Source: JABCPE02 sp963516675
GTDB lineage: Bacteria > Bacteroidota > Bacteroidia > Flavobacteriales > Weeksellaceae
Reading direction: 5' to 3'
Assembly: GCA_963516675.1 (NCBI GenBank)
Contig: CAUQBH010000006.1
Coordinates: 1-64,000, forward strand
DNA length: 64,000 nt
Both the position numbers and the translations under genes were made by a program. The notes below the pieces were generated by a model that was not told the DNA's origin, searched no databases, and saw only the letters and a program-made list of their open reading frames with translations. Positions 9,591 through 18,095 of this stretch are shown here, in pieces. Each line of letters opens with the position of its first letter. Position 1 is the stretch's first letter.

Positions 9591-9628
9591 AGGGACTTTT
9601 GAAATTTCAAAAGTCCCTTGTTTATTAT
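9591..9628 (+). terminator. Strong intrinsic terminator (perfect 28-nt palindrome)
   Basis: 14 bases at 9591-9604 are exactly reverse-complementary to 9605-9618, followed by a T-rich TGTTTATTAT. The tip must open into a small loop. It ends the SPFH/zinc-ribbon operon and insulates the tandem paralogue array. Confidence 0.7.
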
Positions 9629-9694
9629 AAAACAAAGAAGTTTCTTAAAATCAAATTAAAAATTCCGTAAATTGCACACAAAATAAAAAAGAAA

Positions 9695-10681
9695 ATGAAA
9701 AGAATTTTATTAGCCGTGATGCTTTCCATAGGTGTGTTAGGCTTTGCACAGAATAGTGAGGAAAAAATAAAGGGAATGATAAAAGAACAGATTGTAGATA
9801 AAATAAAAAACTACAAACTTACCGACCTAGTTCCATACTCCAAAGATGGTAAGAAATGGGCGCTGATGGATGTGAAATCTAGAAAAATCCTGACAGATTT
9901 TGTGTTAAATGAACCTAGTACTTTTAATCCTGATATCTATGTTAAATTATATGGAGAATCTGGTGAAGAAAGTGAGATAATTTATTCAGATTATAGATTA
10001 GAATCAGAAGTAGGGTTGATTTATCCTGTCGCAGCAGTCCAGACTGTTGATGCTGATAACTCACCTTTTCAAGTAAAGGAAAAGAGGAAGATAGAAGTTG
10101 ATGAGACAAAATATAAATATATATTAAAACCAATACTCTACAAGGAAGAGTATTATGCTATAGCTACTAAAAAAGATAACAGTGATGTTCTTATTAATGA
10201 AAGAGGAGAAGAACTCAAAGGGTTTCATTTTAGAGTTATAAAAGACTCCTATCTTTGTAAAGATAAAAATCCAAACGAAAAAATTTTTTATGTAGAAGGT
10301 TTCGATGGTAAAAAGGGCTTTATAACTATATCAGGGAAGAGAAAACTCTATGGTAAGCTAATGAATGAACCGAGGTCTTATGTTTTTGATCAGGGGCATC
10401 AAAGTGCTTTTGGGTATAGTCTTCAGAAAGATAATGATGATATTAGAAAAATAAAAAAATCGGGTATAGTAGATACATCCACACAAGAATGGCTGATAAA
10501 ACCGCAGGAAAAGTATAAAATTTACAGTATACTTTATACTTCATCAGAAATAATGATGGAGGATGAGGAATATGATGTAACAAATAGGAACAAAGCCACT
10601 GTATATTTCTTAGCAACCGACCAAAGTAGTCAGCACTTTGTTTTAGATATAAAAGGAAATCCTATTTTACCGAAAAATTAA
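9695..10681 (+). CDS. Secreted WG-repeat-like protein, tandem paralogue 1
   Basis: 328 aa with a signal peptide (about 1-19, ending GFAQ). Recurring segments such as LVPYSKDGKKWALMDVKS, FDGKKGFITISGK and SGIVDTSTQEWLIKP have the shape of degenerate WG repeats (Phe/Tyr-rich strands, then a G/A-L-x-D turn), so a beta-repeat fold is inferred. The closing block (YFLATDQS, FVLDIKGNPILPKN) is shared with its two downstream paralogues. It probably acts in the periplasm or at the cell surface; function unknown. It has its own leader motif and terminator. Confidence 0.8.
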   Translation: MKRILLAVMLSIGVLGFAQNSEEKIKGMIKEQIVDKIKNYKLTDLVPYSKDGKKWALMDVKSRKILTDFVLNEPSTFNPDIYVKLYGESGEESEIIYSDYRLESEVGLIYPVAAVQTVDADNSPFQVKEKRKIEVDETKYKYILKPILYKEEYYAIATKKDNSDVLINERGEELKGFHFRVIKDSYLCKDKNPNEKIFYVEGFDGKKGFITISGKRKLYGKLMNEPRSYVFDQGHQSAFGYSLQKDNDDIRKIKKSGIVDTSTQEWLIKPQEKYKIYSILYTSSEIMMEDEEYDVTNRNKATVYFLATDQSSQHFVLDIKGNPILPKN

Positions 10682-10689
10682 CTAAAAAG

Positions 10690-10714
10690 CACCTTTTCAA
10701 AAAGGTGTTTTTTT
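10690..10714 (+). terminator. Intrinsic terminator after paralogue 1
   Basis: CACCTTT pairs with AAAGGTG across a short loop, followed by a run of seven T. The element recurs after paralogue 2 (11748). Confidence 0.75.
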
Positions 10715-10781
10715 ATGTTTTAAAATTAACAGAGAAACAGCAAAATTCCGTAAATTGCGCATGAAAATAAAAGAATAAGAA

Positions 10782-11738
10782 ATGAAAAGAATTTTATTAG
10801 CCATGATGCTCTTTATAAGTGTATTGGGATTTGCACAGAGCGAAGAAGAGATAGTACAAAAGTATATTGTAGATAAAATAAAAGGTTACAAACCTACAGA
10901 TCTAGTCCCATACTCCAAAGATGGTGAGGATTGGGCACTGATGGATGTGAAATCTAGAAAAGTACTTACAGATTATGTGTTGAATTGGGCAAGTACTTTT
11001 AAACCAAAATTATCTATTAGTATGTATGTTAAAAGGTATATAATAGGGAGTGTCACTTCAGATTATACGATGGAGCTAGAGTCAAGAAGAGAAACTTTGC
11101 CACCAGAAATAGGGTATGAGAAATATGAAAAAATAAATAAACCTGCTTTTCAAATGGATGAAACAGGAAAAAAAACTGCGAGTAATCCTAAATATAAATA
11201 CATACTAGATATAGTATCACATAAAGGTGTATATTATGCCATAGTTTCTAAAAAGGATAACAGCTGGACACTCATTAACGAAAAAGGAGAAGAACAGAAA
11301 GGGTTTCATTTCAAAGAAATATCAAATATTGGTTATAAAGATAAAGAAAGCGGAGAAGATGTTTTTAATGTGGAGAATTTTGATGGTAAAAAGGGTTTAA
11401 TAACCATATTAGGAAAGAAAAAACTTTATGGTGAACTGATGAATAATTTTACTAAAAACGATATTGTTTTAGGGTATGTTGTTCAGAAAGATAATGATTA
11501 TTCTCACGAAATTAAAAAATCAGGCGTGGTAGATTTGGTTACACAAGAATGGCTGATAAAACCGCAGGAGAAGTATAAGATATACGATATAATCTACACT
11601 TCATCAGAAGCATTAAATATATGGAGGTCATCAGTAAAGGATAGAGATAAAGCCACTATATATTTCTTAGCAACCGACCAAAGTGGTCAGCGCTTCGTTT
11701 TGGATATAAAAGGAAATCCTATTTTGCCGAAAAATTAA
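10782..11738 (+). CDS. Secreted WG-repeat-like protein, tandem paralogue 2
   Basis: 318 aa with a signal peptide (about 1-19). It shares with paralogues 1 and 3 the N-terminal block (TDLVPYSKDG, WALMDVKSRK), a central block (NFDGKKGLITILGKKKLYG) and the C-terminal block (YFLATDQSGQ, FVLDIKGNPILPKN). The middle portion (about 65-150) is the least conserved, as expected if a surface specificity region diverges while the fold is kept. Its own leader motif and terminator suggest independent transcription. Function unknown. Confidence 0.8.
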   Translation: MKRILLAMMLFISVLGFAQSEEEIVQKYIVDKIKGYKPTDLVPYSKDGEDWALMDVKSRKVLTDYVLNWASTFKPKLSISMYVKRYIIGSVTSDYTMELESRRETLPPEIGYEKYEKINKPAFQMDETGKKTASNPKYKYILDIVSHKGVYYAIVSKKDNSWTLINEKGEEQKGFHFKEISNIGYKDKESGEDVFNVENFDGKKGLITILGKKKLYGELMNNFTKNDIVLGYVVQKDNDYSHEIKKSGVVDLVTQEWLIKPQEKYKIYDIIYTSSEALNIWRSSVKDRDKATIYFLATDQSGQRFVLDIKGNPILPKN

Positions 11739-11747
11739 CCCAAAAAG

Positions 11748-11772
11748 CACCTTTCTAAAAGGTGTTTTTTTA
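11748..11772 (+). terminator. Intrinsic terminator after paralogue 2
   Basis: CACCTTT (11748-11754) pairs with AAAGGTG (11758-11764) and is followed by seven T. Nearly the same sequence as the terminator after paralogue 1. Confidence 0.75.
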
Positions 11773-11831
11773 TGCTTTAAAATTGATAGAGAAACTACAA
11801 AAAATCCGTAAATTGCACACAAAATAAAAAA

Positions 11832-12806
11832 ATGAAAAGAGTTTTATTAGCCGTGATGCTTGGTATAGGTGTATTGGGCTTCGCACAGGGTAAGAAATCA
11901 GGAAAAATAGCGCAAAAGTATATTATAGACAAAATAAAAAACTACAACCCAACCGATTTGGTTCCATATTCCAAAGATGGCGAGAAATGGGCACTGATGG
12001 ATGTGAAATCCAGAAAAATCCTTACAGATTTTATGTTAAATGAGCCTAGTACATTTAATTCTGAATTAAATGTTAATATAAATGTAGGAGAAAGGAAGGA
12101 GGAGATGACGATTAATGCAAATTATGATATTTCACCACTTTTAGCAGTTTGCTATGTTTCGAAAAGAGGAGTCTTGGATGTTAAAGAAATAAAAAAACTT
12201 GGTTTTCAAGTAGATGAATATGGAAGAATGCTGGCTCGTAATAAAGAATATAAATATATATCAAACCCGATATTGTATAAAGGAGCGTATTATGCTATAG
12301 TAACATACGAAAAAGATGAATGGCCGGATTTTGATAGGTTTGAGGTTCTTATTAACCAAAAAGGAAAGGAGCGGAAAGGATTTCGTTTTAGAGAGATGGA
12401 CGATACTTATTATAAAGATAAAAAGACAGGTGAAAATGTTTTCTATGTAGAAGATTTTAAAGGTAAAAAAGGATTTCTAACCATATCAGGGAAGAAAAAG
12501 CTTTATGGGGAACTTATGAATGGTATCGAACCTTCGGCTGTTTTAGGGTATAGTGTTCAAAAAGATGGTGAAAATATCAATGAGATTAAAAAATCAGGTG
12601 TGGTGGATATAACCACACAAGAATGGCTGATAAAACCACAGGAAAAGTATAAAATATACAGAATATTTTATACTTCATCAGAAAGAATAATGGAGGAAAA
12701 TGATAAAAATAGACACAAAGCAACTATATATTTCTTAGCAACCGACCAAAGCGGTCAGCACTTTGTTTTAGATATAAAAGGAAATCCTATTTTACCGAGG
12801 GAATAA
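11832..12806 (+). CDS. Secreted WG-repeat-like protein, tandem paralogue 3
   Basis: 324 aa with a signal peptide (about 1-19). It has the same conserved blocks as the two upstream paralogues and a divergent middle. Unlike units 1 and 2 it lacks the CACCTTT hairpin after its stop, so the duplication boundary probably lies at the end of the coding region or the terminator was lost. Function unknown; export to the periplasm or surface is inferred from the signal peptide. Confidence 0.8.
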   Translation: MKRVLLAVMLGIGVLGFAQGKKSGKIAQKYIIDKIKNYNPTDLVPYSKDGEKWALMDVKSRKILTDFMLNEPSTFNSELNVNINVGERKEEMTINANYDISPLLAVCYVSKRGVLDVKEIKKLGFQVDEYGRMLARNKEYKYISNPILYKGAYYAIVTYEKDEWPDFDRFEVLINQKGKERKGFRFREMDDTYYKDKKTGENVFYVEDFKGKKGFLTISGKKKLYGELMNGIEPSAVLGYSVQKDGENINEIKKSGVVDITTQEWLIKPQEKYKIYRIFYTSSERIMEENDKNRHKATIYFLATDQSGQHFVLDIKGNPILPRE

Positions 12807-12910
12807 GTATGATTTTTGTTAGAAAAACGAAAAAATATTTTATTCGTTTCTGAAAAAACCTTAATTTAGTTGAGTGATTTTTTTAAGGAAACAGATTAAA
12901 ATAAAATATT

Positions 12911-14326
12911 ATGAAAAAACTATTTTTTACATTCGGTTTATTTGTGGTTTCGCTTGCTTTTGGGCAGATGGAAACCGTGAAATTTGATAGAAAATTAGTC
13001 TACGAACAGGATGCAGCCAATGGTAAAGAAGCTAGAAGGATTCTGGATGAATTGGGCACTTTGGAGTATTATCATTCCTCATCATATGGTATGCTGAGAA
13101 TTAAACCTAAAATGGAAGATTATCCGTATGCTATCGGTAGTTACTATGTGTTTTTTGGGAAAAAATCTCCTTTCTGGACAACAATAGATCCAGTGGACAA
13201 AACCATAGCAATGAGTCCTCTAAGTATAGAAGATGTAGACATTAAGGTTGATTTTACTAAAACTAATAACAAAGGAAAAGTAGGAGGAGTTTCTTGTAAC
13301 TACTACGATGGAGTTTTGAGTGAAGAAGAAAAAATTATTATGGAGGTCTGTGTGGATGAAACCAGCAGTTATGACAATTTTAGTAAAGTATTCAGCGGAA
13401 ATACCAAAAAAGGTCTGATACTTTCTATGTCTATTAAAGAAAAGGGAGATAAGGTTACCTTTAATTTAGCTAAAAATGAACCTTTGAATTTATCTATGAC
13501 TTTGGATACCCAGCAGATAGAAAAAGGTTTTGTTGAAAGAGAGAAAAAAGCAGCAGCAATAGCAACAGCAAGAGGAGAAGAAGAACATGATTGTTCAGGG
13601 ATTGATGCATCAGAAGAAGACTATGCTGTTGATCCTTTGCTGAATGTATATAGTACGAATGCATATAAAAACAATGGTTTAGATAATGATGATCTTTTTC
13701 ATCAGATTACAGCTTTTCGTTCCAATGAAGAAGATTATACATCGGGAGAAGGCAGAAAAAAAACTATAGCCCTTCTGAAATTAAATTATAAACCAATTCT
13801 AAAAAACCATTTGAAAACCAAATATATAAGTAGGGAAGAGTATAAAAAAATGGTAAAATTCTTTAAGGAATATGTGAAAGAAGTGGAAGCATTTGACCCT
13901 GAATTAGTTAAGGTAGATGAGGTGGGAGATTATAAAGCAGATGTAGCAGATGTAGTAGATGTAGCAGAAGATATAGTATACCCTAAATACAACTCAACCT
14001 ACAAGACCATGCATATGGAGAAAAAACCGAATTTGGCTCTTGATGGTGCTTTGAAATCAGAAAACCTAAAACAAGCCATTCCGCAGTTCTGCAGCGATAT
14101 CTATGGACAGGTTTCTGTTTTTGAAAACGAGGAATTACAGAAACAGCTGCTGCATTTCATGGGTCAGACATGTGACTTGTACCTTTATCCGAAGGTGGAT
14201 AATGTCTACTATGACGGCACACTGGATGCTCTGCGAAGAAGTATCTTGGAGATAGAAAAACTCCGCCCTTCGTTATCCAAAAAAGATTTGAAAAATCTGC
14301 GTACACTTATAGAAAATTTGGATTAA
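12911..14326 (+). CDS. Secreted protein of unknown function
   Basis: 471 aa with a clear signal peptide (about 1-19, ending AFGQ). The N-terminal half (about 20-190) looks beta-rich. The middle contains acidic low-complexity sequence with repeated DVAD/VVDV motifs near 345-358, and the C-terminal 100 residues are helical, with three cysteines. I do not recognise the family. It follows the tandem paralogue array and ends at a strong terminator. No link to the paralogues is visible beyond position and export. Confidence 0.7.
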   Translation: MKKLFFTFGLFVVSLAFGQMETVKFDRKLVYEQDAANGKEARRILDELGTLEYYHSSSYGMLRIKPKMEDYPYAIGSYYVFFGKKSPFWTTIDPVDKTIAMSPLSIEDVDIKVDFTKTNNKGKVGGVSCNYYDGVLSEEEKIIMEVCVDETSSYDNFSKVFSGNTKKGLILSMSIKEKGDKVTFNLAKNEPLNLSMTLDTQQIEKGFVEREKKAAAIATARGEEEHDCSGIDASEEDYAVDPLLNVYSTNAYKNNGLDNDDLFHQITAFRSNEEDYTSGEGRKKTIALLKLNYKPILKNHLKTKYISREEYKKMVKFFKEYVKEVEAFDPELVKVDEVGDYKADVADVVDVAEDIVYPKYNSTYKTMHMEKKPNLALDGALKSENLKQAIPQFCSDIYGQVSVFENEELQKQLLHFMGQTCDLYLYPKVDNVYYDGTLDALRRSILEIEKLRPSLSKKDLKNLRTLIENLD

Positions 14327-14338
14327 CATATAATGATG

Positions 14339-14384
14339 AAAAGCCCTTTTTTAGACAAATGTTGTTTGAAAAGGGCTTTTTTCG
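14339..14384 (+). terminator. Intrinsic terminator
   Basis: AAAAGCCCTTTT (14339-14350) pairs with AAAAGGGCTTTT (14369-14380) across an 18-nt loop that itself contains CAAA/TTTG, and ends in T. Confidence 0.8.
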
Positions 14385-14395
14385 GTTTTAAATCG

Positions 14396-14427
14396 TTTGG
14401 AATTAAGGGAAATAAAAATTAACTTAG
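14396..14427 (+). promoter_or_regulatory. Promoter of purC (-33 TTTG, 20-bp spacer, -7 TAACTTAG)
   Basis: TTTG at 14396-14399 is followed by exactly 20 bp and then TAACTTAG (14420-14427), one mismatch from TAnnTTTG. The longer reading frame that begins with the TTG at 14397 starts inside the -33 box, so it cannot be the true start. Confidence 0.6.
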
Positions 14428-14450
14428 CAACTCAAAAAAAATTAATAAAA

Positions 14451-15173
14451 ATGGACTTAAAAAAAGAAATGCTCTACGAAGGAAAAGCTAAACAAATATT
14501 CGCCACAGAAAAGCCTGATGAGGTGGTTGTAAGATTTAAAGATGATGCCACAGCGTTCAATGCCCAAAAAAAAGGACAAGTGGACAAAAAAGGGCAGATG
14601 AATAACGCTATCACTACGCTTATCTTTGAATATTTGAATGAAAAGGGAATTCCTACTCATTTCATCAAGCAGATAGATGACCGCGAACAGCTGGTTAAAA
14701 AGGTGAGTATCATTCCTTTGGAGGTGATTGTGAGAAACTATGTGGCGGGAAGTATGGCTCAGCGTTTGGGTGTGGAAGAAGGCACAAAATCACCGATTAC
14801 CATTTTTGATATTTGCTATAAAGATGATGCACTTGGAGATCCGCTGATAAACGACTATCATGCGATATTCTTGGGTGCGGCGACGAGAGAGGAGCTTGAT
14901 AAAATGTATGCACTGACAGCCAGAATTAATGAAATACTGATTGATTTATTTGATAAAATGAATATCATTTTGGTTGATTTTAAAATAGAACTCGGTAAAA
15001 CACCAAATGGAGAAATCATCTTGGCGGACGAAATTTCGCCAGACACCTGCCGTCTTTGGGATAAAGACACCATGAAAAAGCTGGACAAAGACCGTTTCCG
15101 AAGAGATTTGGGCGAGGTGACCGAAGCGTATGAAGAAATCTATAACCGCCTGAAAAAGGTGCTGAATAAATAA
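14451..15173 (+). CDS. purC: Phosphoribosylaminoimidazole-succinocarboxamide synthase (SAICAR synthetase)
   Basis: Cytoplasmic purine biosynthesis enzyme that ligates CAIR and aspartate using ATP. The 240-aa protein starts at ATG 14451 (MDLKKEMLYEGKAK), matching the usual PurC N-terminus and length. The frame extends 18 codons upstream, but that stretch contains the promoter. Motifs include GKAKQIF, EVIVRNYVAGS and the C-terminal DEISPDTCRLWD signature. It stands alone, with terminators on both sides. Confidence 0.96.
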   Translation: MDLKKEMLYEGKAKQIFATEKPDEVVVRFKDDATAFNAQKKGQVDKKGQMNNAITTLIFEYLNEKGIPTHFIKQIDDREQLVKKVSIIPLEVIVRNYVAGSMAQRLGVEEGTKSPITIFDICYKDDALGDPLINDYHAIFLGAATREELDKMYALTARINEILIDLFDKMNIILVDFKIELGKTPNGEIILADEISPDTCRLWDKDTMKKLDKDRFRRDLGEVTEAYEEIYNRLKKVLNK

Positions 15174-15175
15174 AG

Positions 15176-15203
15176 AAATCCCTCTTTTGGAGGGATTTTT
15201 AGT
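15176..15203 (+). terminator. Intrinsic terminator after purC
   Basis: ATCCCTC (15178-15184) pairs with GAGGGAT (15190-15196), followed by TTTTAGTTTTTT. It begins directly after the purC stop. Confidence 0.75.
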
Positions 15204-15291
15204 TTTTTCTGAAAGTGGCTTGGATAAGAGATTGTGAATAAGTGGATTAGTGGAAATGTAAATTAAATTTTTTCTAAACTCAAAAAATCCT

Positions 15292-15299
15292 TAAATTTG
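15292..15299 (+). promoter_or_regulatory. -7 box (TAAATTTG) of the glutaminyl cyclase-like gene
   Basis: Exact TAnnTTTG match, 25 bp upstream of the ATG at 15325. Confidence 0.55.
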
Positions 15300-15324
15300 G
15301 GCGATTTTTAGATAAACTTTTCAA

Positions 15325-16350
15325 ATGATGAAAAAAAGTATTTTTAAGGGCGTTTTGGCGTTGGTATTATTGGCTTCTTGCAGCAAAGATAAGATGATTT
15401 TAGATAGTATGAATGAGTACAATCTGGCTATGGAGACCAAAGGGTACCACTTCGGAGATATGATTACTTTCCCAAAGGAAGTTACTGATAATGCGGAGAG
15501 TATAAGCATAAGTTTTGGAGACAAGGAAACAGCGATTTTGAAGATAGATCCTGCGTTTTTTACATTGGGGGATAATGCTGTGACTATCAATGTGAGAACT
15601 AAATCAGGGGAAAATCTATCCATAGATGCGGTTATCAATGTGCTTTCAAAAACTCCTGAAAAAGAGCTGACTTATGAGGTGGTAGCAGAATACCCACATA
15701 ATGCAGAAAACTTCGTTCAAGGTTTCCAGTTGGAGGGAAATACCATTTACGGAAGTAATGGGCAGACAGGGGAGTCCAAGGTGATAAAATATACACTGGG
15801 CTCTACGACCAATACAGCAGAAACCAAGCTGGATGATGAATATTTTGGAGAGGGAAGTACCATAGTAGGAGATAAAATATATCAGCTTACTTGGCAGCAC
15901 AGAAAGGGCTTTGTTTATGATAAAAACACTCTTAAAAAACTATCGGAATTTAATTACCCTAGCAGACTGACTGAGGGCTGGGGGCTGACCTACGATGGGA
16001 AAAATCTCATTCTTTCTGATGGGACAAAGAATATCTATTTCATATCTCCAGACAATCTTCAGAAAATAGTGAAAACTATTTCCGTAGCAGGGCCATCAGA
16101 GGTTTATGAAAAAATCAATGAGCTGGAATATCACGATGGATTTATCTATGCAAACATCTGGCAGCGACCATACATCCTAAAAATAAACCCAGAAAATGGA
16201 GAAGTAGTAGGCAAAATAGATTTGACAGAAATCAATAAAAAACATTCTACCGATGCTGATGATGTGCTGAACGGAATAGCGTTTAAGGGAGATAATATGT
16301 TGATTACAGGGAAAAACTGGGATAAAATTTACGAGATAAAAGTAAAATAG
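15325..16350 (+). CDS. Glutaminyl-peptide cyclotransferase (plant-type QC) lipoprotein
   Basis: 341 aa. A lipoprotein signal (lipobox LLASC, Cys at about 19) tethers it to an envelope membrane. Residues ~115-341 match the beta-propeller glutaminyl cyclase family (Glu_cyclase_2): FVQGFQLEGN, FGEGSTI, LTWQHRKGFVYD, EGWGLTYDG, NELEYHDGFIYANIWQ and VLNGIAFKGDNMLITGK. The enzyme makes N-terminal pyroglutamate on exported proteins. The N-terminal ~95 residues are an extra beta-rich domain not needed for the family. It has its own promoter and no operon partner. Confidence 0.87.
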   Translation: MMKKSIFKGVLALVLLASCSKDKMILDSMNEYNLAMETKGYHFGDMITFPKEVTDNAESISISFGDKETAILKIDPAFFTLGDNAVTINVRTKSGENLSIDAVINVLSKTPEKELTYEVVAEYPHNAENFVQGFQLEGNTIYGSNGQTGESKVIKYTLGSTTNTAETKLDDEYFGEGSTIVGDKIYQLTWQHRKGFVYDKNTLKKLSEFNYPSRLTEGWGLTYDGKNLILSDGTKNIYFISPDNLQKIVKTISVAGPSEVYEKINELEYHDGFIYANIWQRPYILKINPENGEVVGKIDLTEINKKHSTDADDVLNGIAFKGDNMLITGKNWDKIYEIKVK

Positions 16351-16401
16351 CAGCGTGTAGTTTGGCGTTTATTATAAAATTCATTTTTTAAGAAAGAAAA
16401 T

Positions 16402-17016
16402 ATGCATATAGCAGTTACAGGAAATATAGGAGCAGGAAAGACTACACTTACGACCATGCTGGCGAAACACTACGGCTGGAACGCTCAGTTCGAAGATGTG
16501 GATCACAATCCCTATTTGGATGATTTCTATCAAGATATGTCCAAATGGTCTTTTGCTCTGCAGATTTACTTTTTGGGAAGTAGATTTAGGCAGGTCAAAG
16601 AGATTAGAGAGAGCGGAAAAAATATCATTCAGGATAGGACAATTTATGAAGATGCCTATATTTTCGCAGAAAATCTTAACGAGATGAACCTGCTTTCGGA
16701 GAGGGATTATCAGAATTATTCTTCTCTTTTTGAGCTGATGAAGGGCTTCGTTTCCGCGCCAGATTTATTGATTTATCTAAAAGCTGATATTTCCACCCTT
16801 ACCAAACAGATTGCGAAACGAGGAAGAGAATACGAGTCGGGAATAAGCATAGATTATCTGATGAGGCTTAATAATAAATACGAAGCGTGGATCAACAGCT
16901 ACAAAGAAGGAAAACTCTTGATTATCGATGTGAATGATTTGGATTTCGTGGAAAGAGAAGAAGATTTCGGATATATTTTGGATAGAATAGATGCCGAACT
17001 AAACGGACTTTTTTAG
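16402..17016 (+). CDS. Deoxynucleoside kinase (dNK/dGK family)
   Basis: 204 aa. The N-terminal P-loop GNIGAGKTT (residues 7-15), the IQDRTIYEDAYIF segment carrying the DR(T/S) motif, and the lid-region arginines (KRGREYE) mark a dNK-family kinase that phosphorylates deoxynucleosides (probably purine deoxynucleosides, as is common in Bacteroidota) for dNTP salvage. Length matches the bacterial family. It converges with the NUDIX gene across a shared terminator. Confidence 0.9.
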   Translation: MHIAVTGNIGAGKTTLTTMLAKHYGWNAQFEDVDHNPYLDDFYQDMSKWSFALQIYFLGSRFRQVKEIRESGKNIIQDRTIYEDAYIFAENLNEMNLLSERDYQNYSSLFELMKGFVSAPDLLIYLKADISTLTKQIAKRGREYESGISIDYLMRLNNKYEAWINSYKEGKLLIIDVNDLDFVEREEDFGYILDRIDAELNGLF

Positions 17017-17020
17017 CATA

Positions 17021-17051
17021 AAAAAAACTCTCAATTTTGAGAGTTTTTTGT
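17021..17051. terminator. Bidirectional terminator between the dNK and NUDIX genes
   Basis: AACTCTCAA (17026-17034) pairs with TTGAGAGTT (17037-17045), flanked by A-runs on the left and T-runs on the right, so it can serve both converging genes. Confidence 0.8.
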
Positions 17052-17053
17052 TT

Positions 17054-17659
17054 TTAAATGATTTTTGCTTCTTTTAAAATCAGTTCTATATTTTTAAAAG
17101 TATTTGGGAGAACATCTGAGAGAATTTCATCTTTGGATTTCCATTCTACTTTTGTGATGCCTTCTTCGGTTTGTGGGATAAGTTCCTTGCTGTCAGTGCT
17201 TTTCATCAGATACCAAAAAGTGGTTTTTAGAATCTGAGCATTGTTTTCTCTTTCCTTGTAGGTGTGATAAGTAGCTCCTACGAAATTCTGTAATTTCAGA
17301 TTTTCTATTCCTGTTTCTTCTTCTACTTCCCTTACAGCCGCGTGTTCAAGGGATTCATCAGGTTCTAGTTTTCCTTTTGGTAAATCCCATTTTCCCAGTC
17401 TATAGATGAAAAGAACTTTGTTTTCATCGTTTTTCACGATGCCGCCCGCCGCTTCTATATTGGTGAAAGAATCATGGAAGTCATCCCAGATTTTATCAGG
17501 GTCTTCGCCGTAGAGGTTTACAGATTTACACGAAGAGTTTTCCAAGATACCCAAAGCCGTTTCTATGGATGCAAAATCCTCATAAGCGATATTTTTTTCA
17601 TCATCATTAGGAAGATTATTGATGGATAATTTTTTTTCATTGATAAAAACTTTATACAT
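17054..17659 (-). CDS. NUDIX hydrolase
   Basis: 201 aa. A complete Nudix box is present: G96, E102, R110-E111, E114-E115 and G117 in the exact G-x5-E-x7-RE-U-x-EE-x-G-U spacing. The protein has about 70 residues before the Nudix fold, an extension found in a Bacteroidota subgroup, whose role is unknown. Substrate not predictable from sequence. It is divergent from the SRPBCC gene; a minus-strand -7 box (TATTTTTG) lies at 17689-17696. Confidence 0.9.
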   Translation of the reverse strand: MYKVFINEKKLSINNLPNDDEKNIAYEDFASIETALGILENSSCKSVNLYGEDPDKIWDDFHDSFTNIEAAGGIVKNDENKVLFIYRLGKWDLPKGKLEPDESLEHAAVREVEEETGIENLKLQNFVGATYHTYKERENNAQILKTTFWYLMKSTDSKELIPQTEEGITKVEWKSKDEILSDVLPNTFKNIELILKEAKII

Positions 17660-17688
17660 TTGCTGAATCTTTGAAGTTAATATTATTG

Positions 17689-17696
17689 CAAAAATA
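17689..17696 (-). promoter_or_regulatory. -7 box (TATTTTTG, minus strand) of the NUDIX gene
   Basis: CAAAAATA on the plus strand reads TATTTTTG on the minus strand, 29 bp before the NUDIX ATG at 17659. On the plus strand a second match, TACATTTG at 17655-17662, could drive the SRPBCC gene. Confidence 0.45.
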
Positions 17697-17702
17697 TAAA
17701 AA

Positions 17703-18092
17703 ATGAAATTAGAAGGAAGAAAAGTGATGGTAAATAAATCTACAAAAGATTTATTTGAAATGCTGAAAAAACCTGAAGATTATAAACATCTGATGCCAGA
17801 GAGTTTGGTTTCTTTTGAAACAACAGAAAATGGCTTTAAGTTTGGACTAAAAGGAATGCCCGAAATCGCACTAAAAATCTCAGAAATGGTAGAGGACAAG
17901 AAGGTGGTGCTTACATCAGGAAATCCTTCCTTGGATTTCGCTCTAACAGGACAGATGGATGCAGTTTCTGAAAATAAATCCGAAGTTCAAATATTATTCG
18001 AAGGGCAGTTCAATCCATTTATTAAAATGATGGTAGAGAAGCCGTTACAAAATTTTATAGACAACCTTACTGACAAGATTGAAGGATTATAA
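17703..18092 (+). CDS. SRPBCC (START-like) family protein
   Basis: 129 aa without a signal peptide. It has the helix-grip arrangement of small SRPBCC/polyketide-cyclase-like proteins: an N-terminal strand with VNKSTKDLFEML, six or so alternating beta strands, and a long C-terminal amphipathic helix (MVEKPLQNFIDNLTDKIEGL). These bind hydrophobic ligands; the ligand here is unknown. The TSUP fusion gene begins 3 nt after its stop, so they are almost certainly co-translated or co-transcribed. Confidence 0.78.
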   Translation: MKLEGRKVMVNKSTKDLFEMLKKPEDYKHLMPESLVSFETTENGFKFGLKGMPEIALKISEMVEDKKVVLTSGNPSLDFALTGQMDAVSENKSEVQILFEGQFNPFIKMMVEKPLQNFIDNLTDKIEGL

Positions 18093-18095
18093 TGG

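Larger units (their letters stand above)
9664..12806 (+). repeat. Three tandem paralogous gene units
   Basis: Three units of about 1.0-1.1 kb each begin with a TCCGTAAATTGC-containing leader (9664, 10746 and 11807 region) and encode a homologous secreted protein. The first two end in a near-identical hairpin terminator. The most conserved DNA is the leader, the first ~60 codons and the last ~30 codons. This looks like local duplication of complete transcription units followed by divergence in the middle of the genes. Confidence 0.7.
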
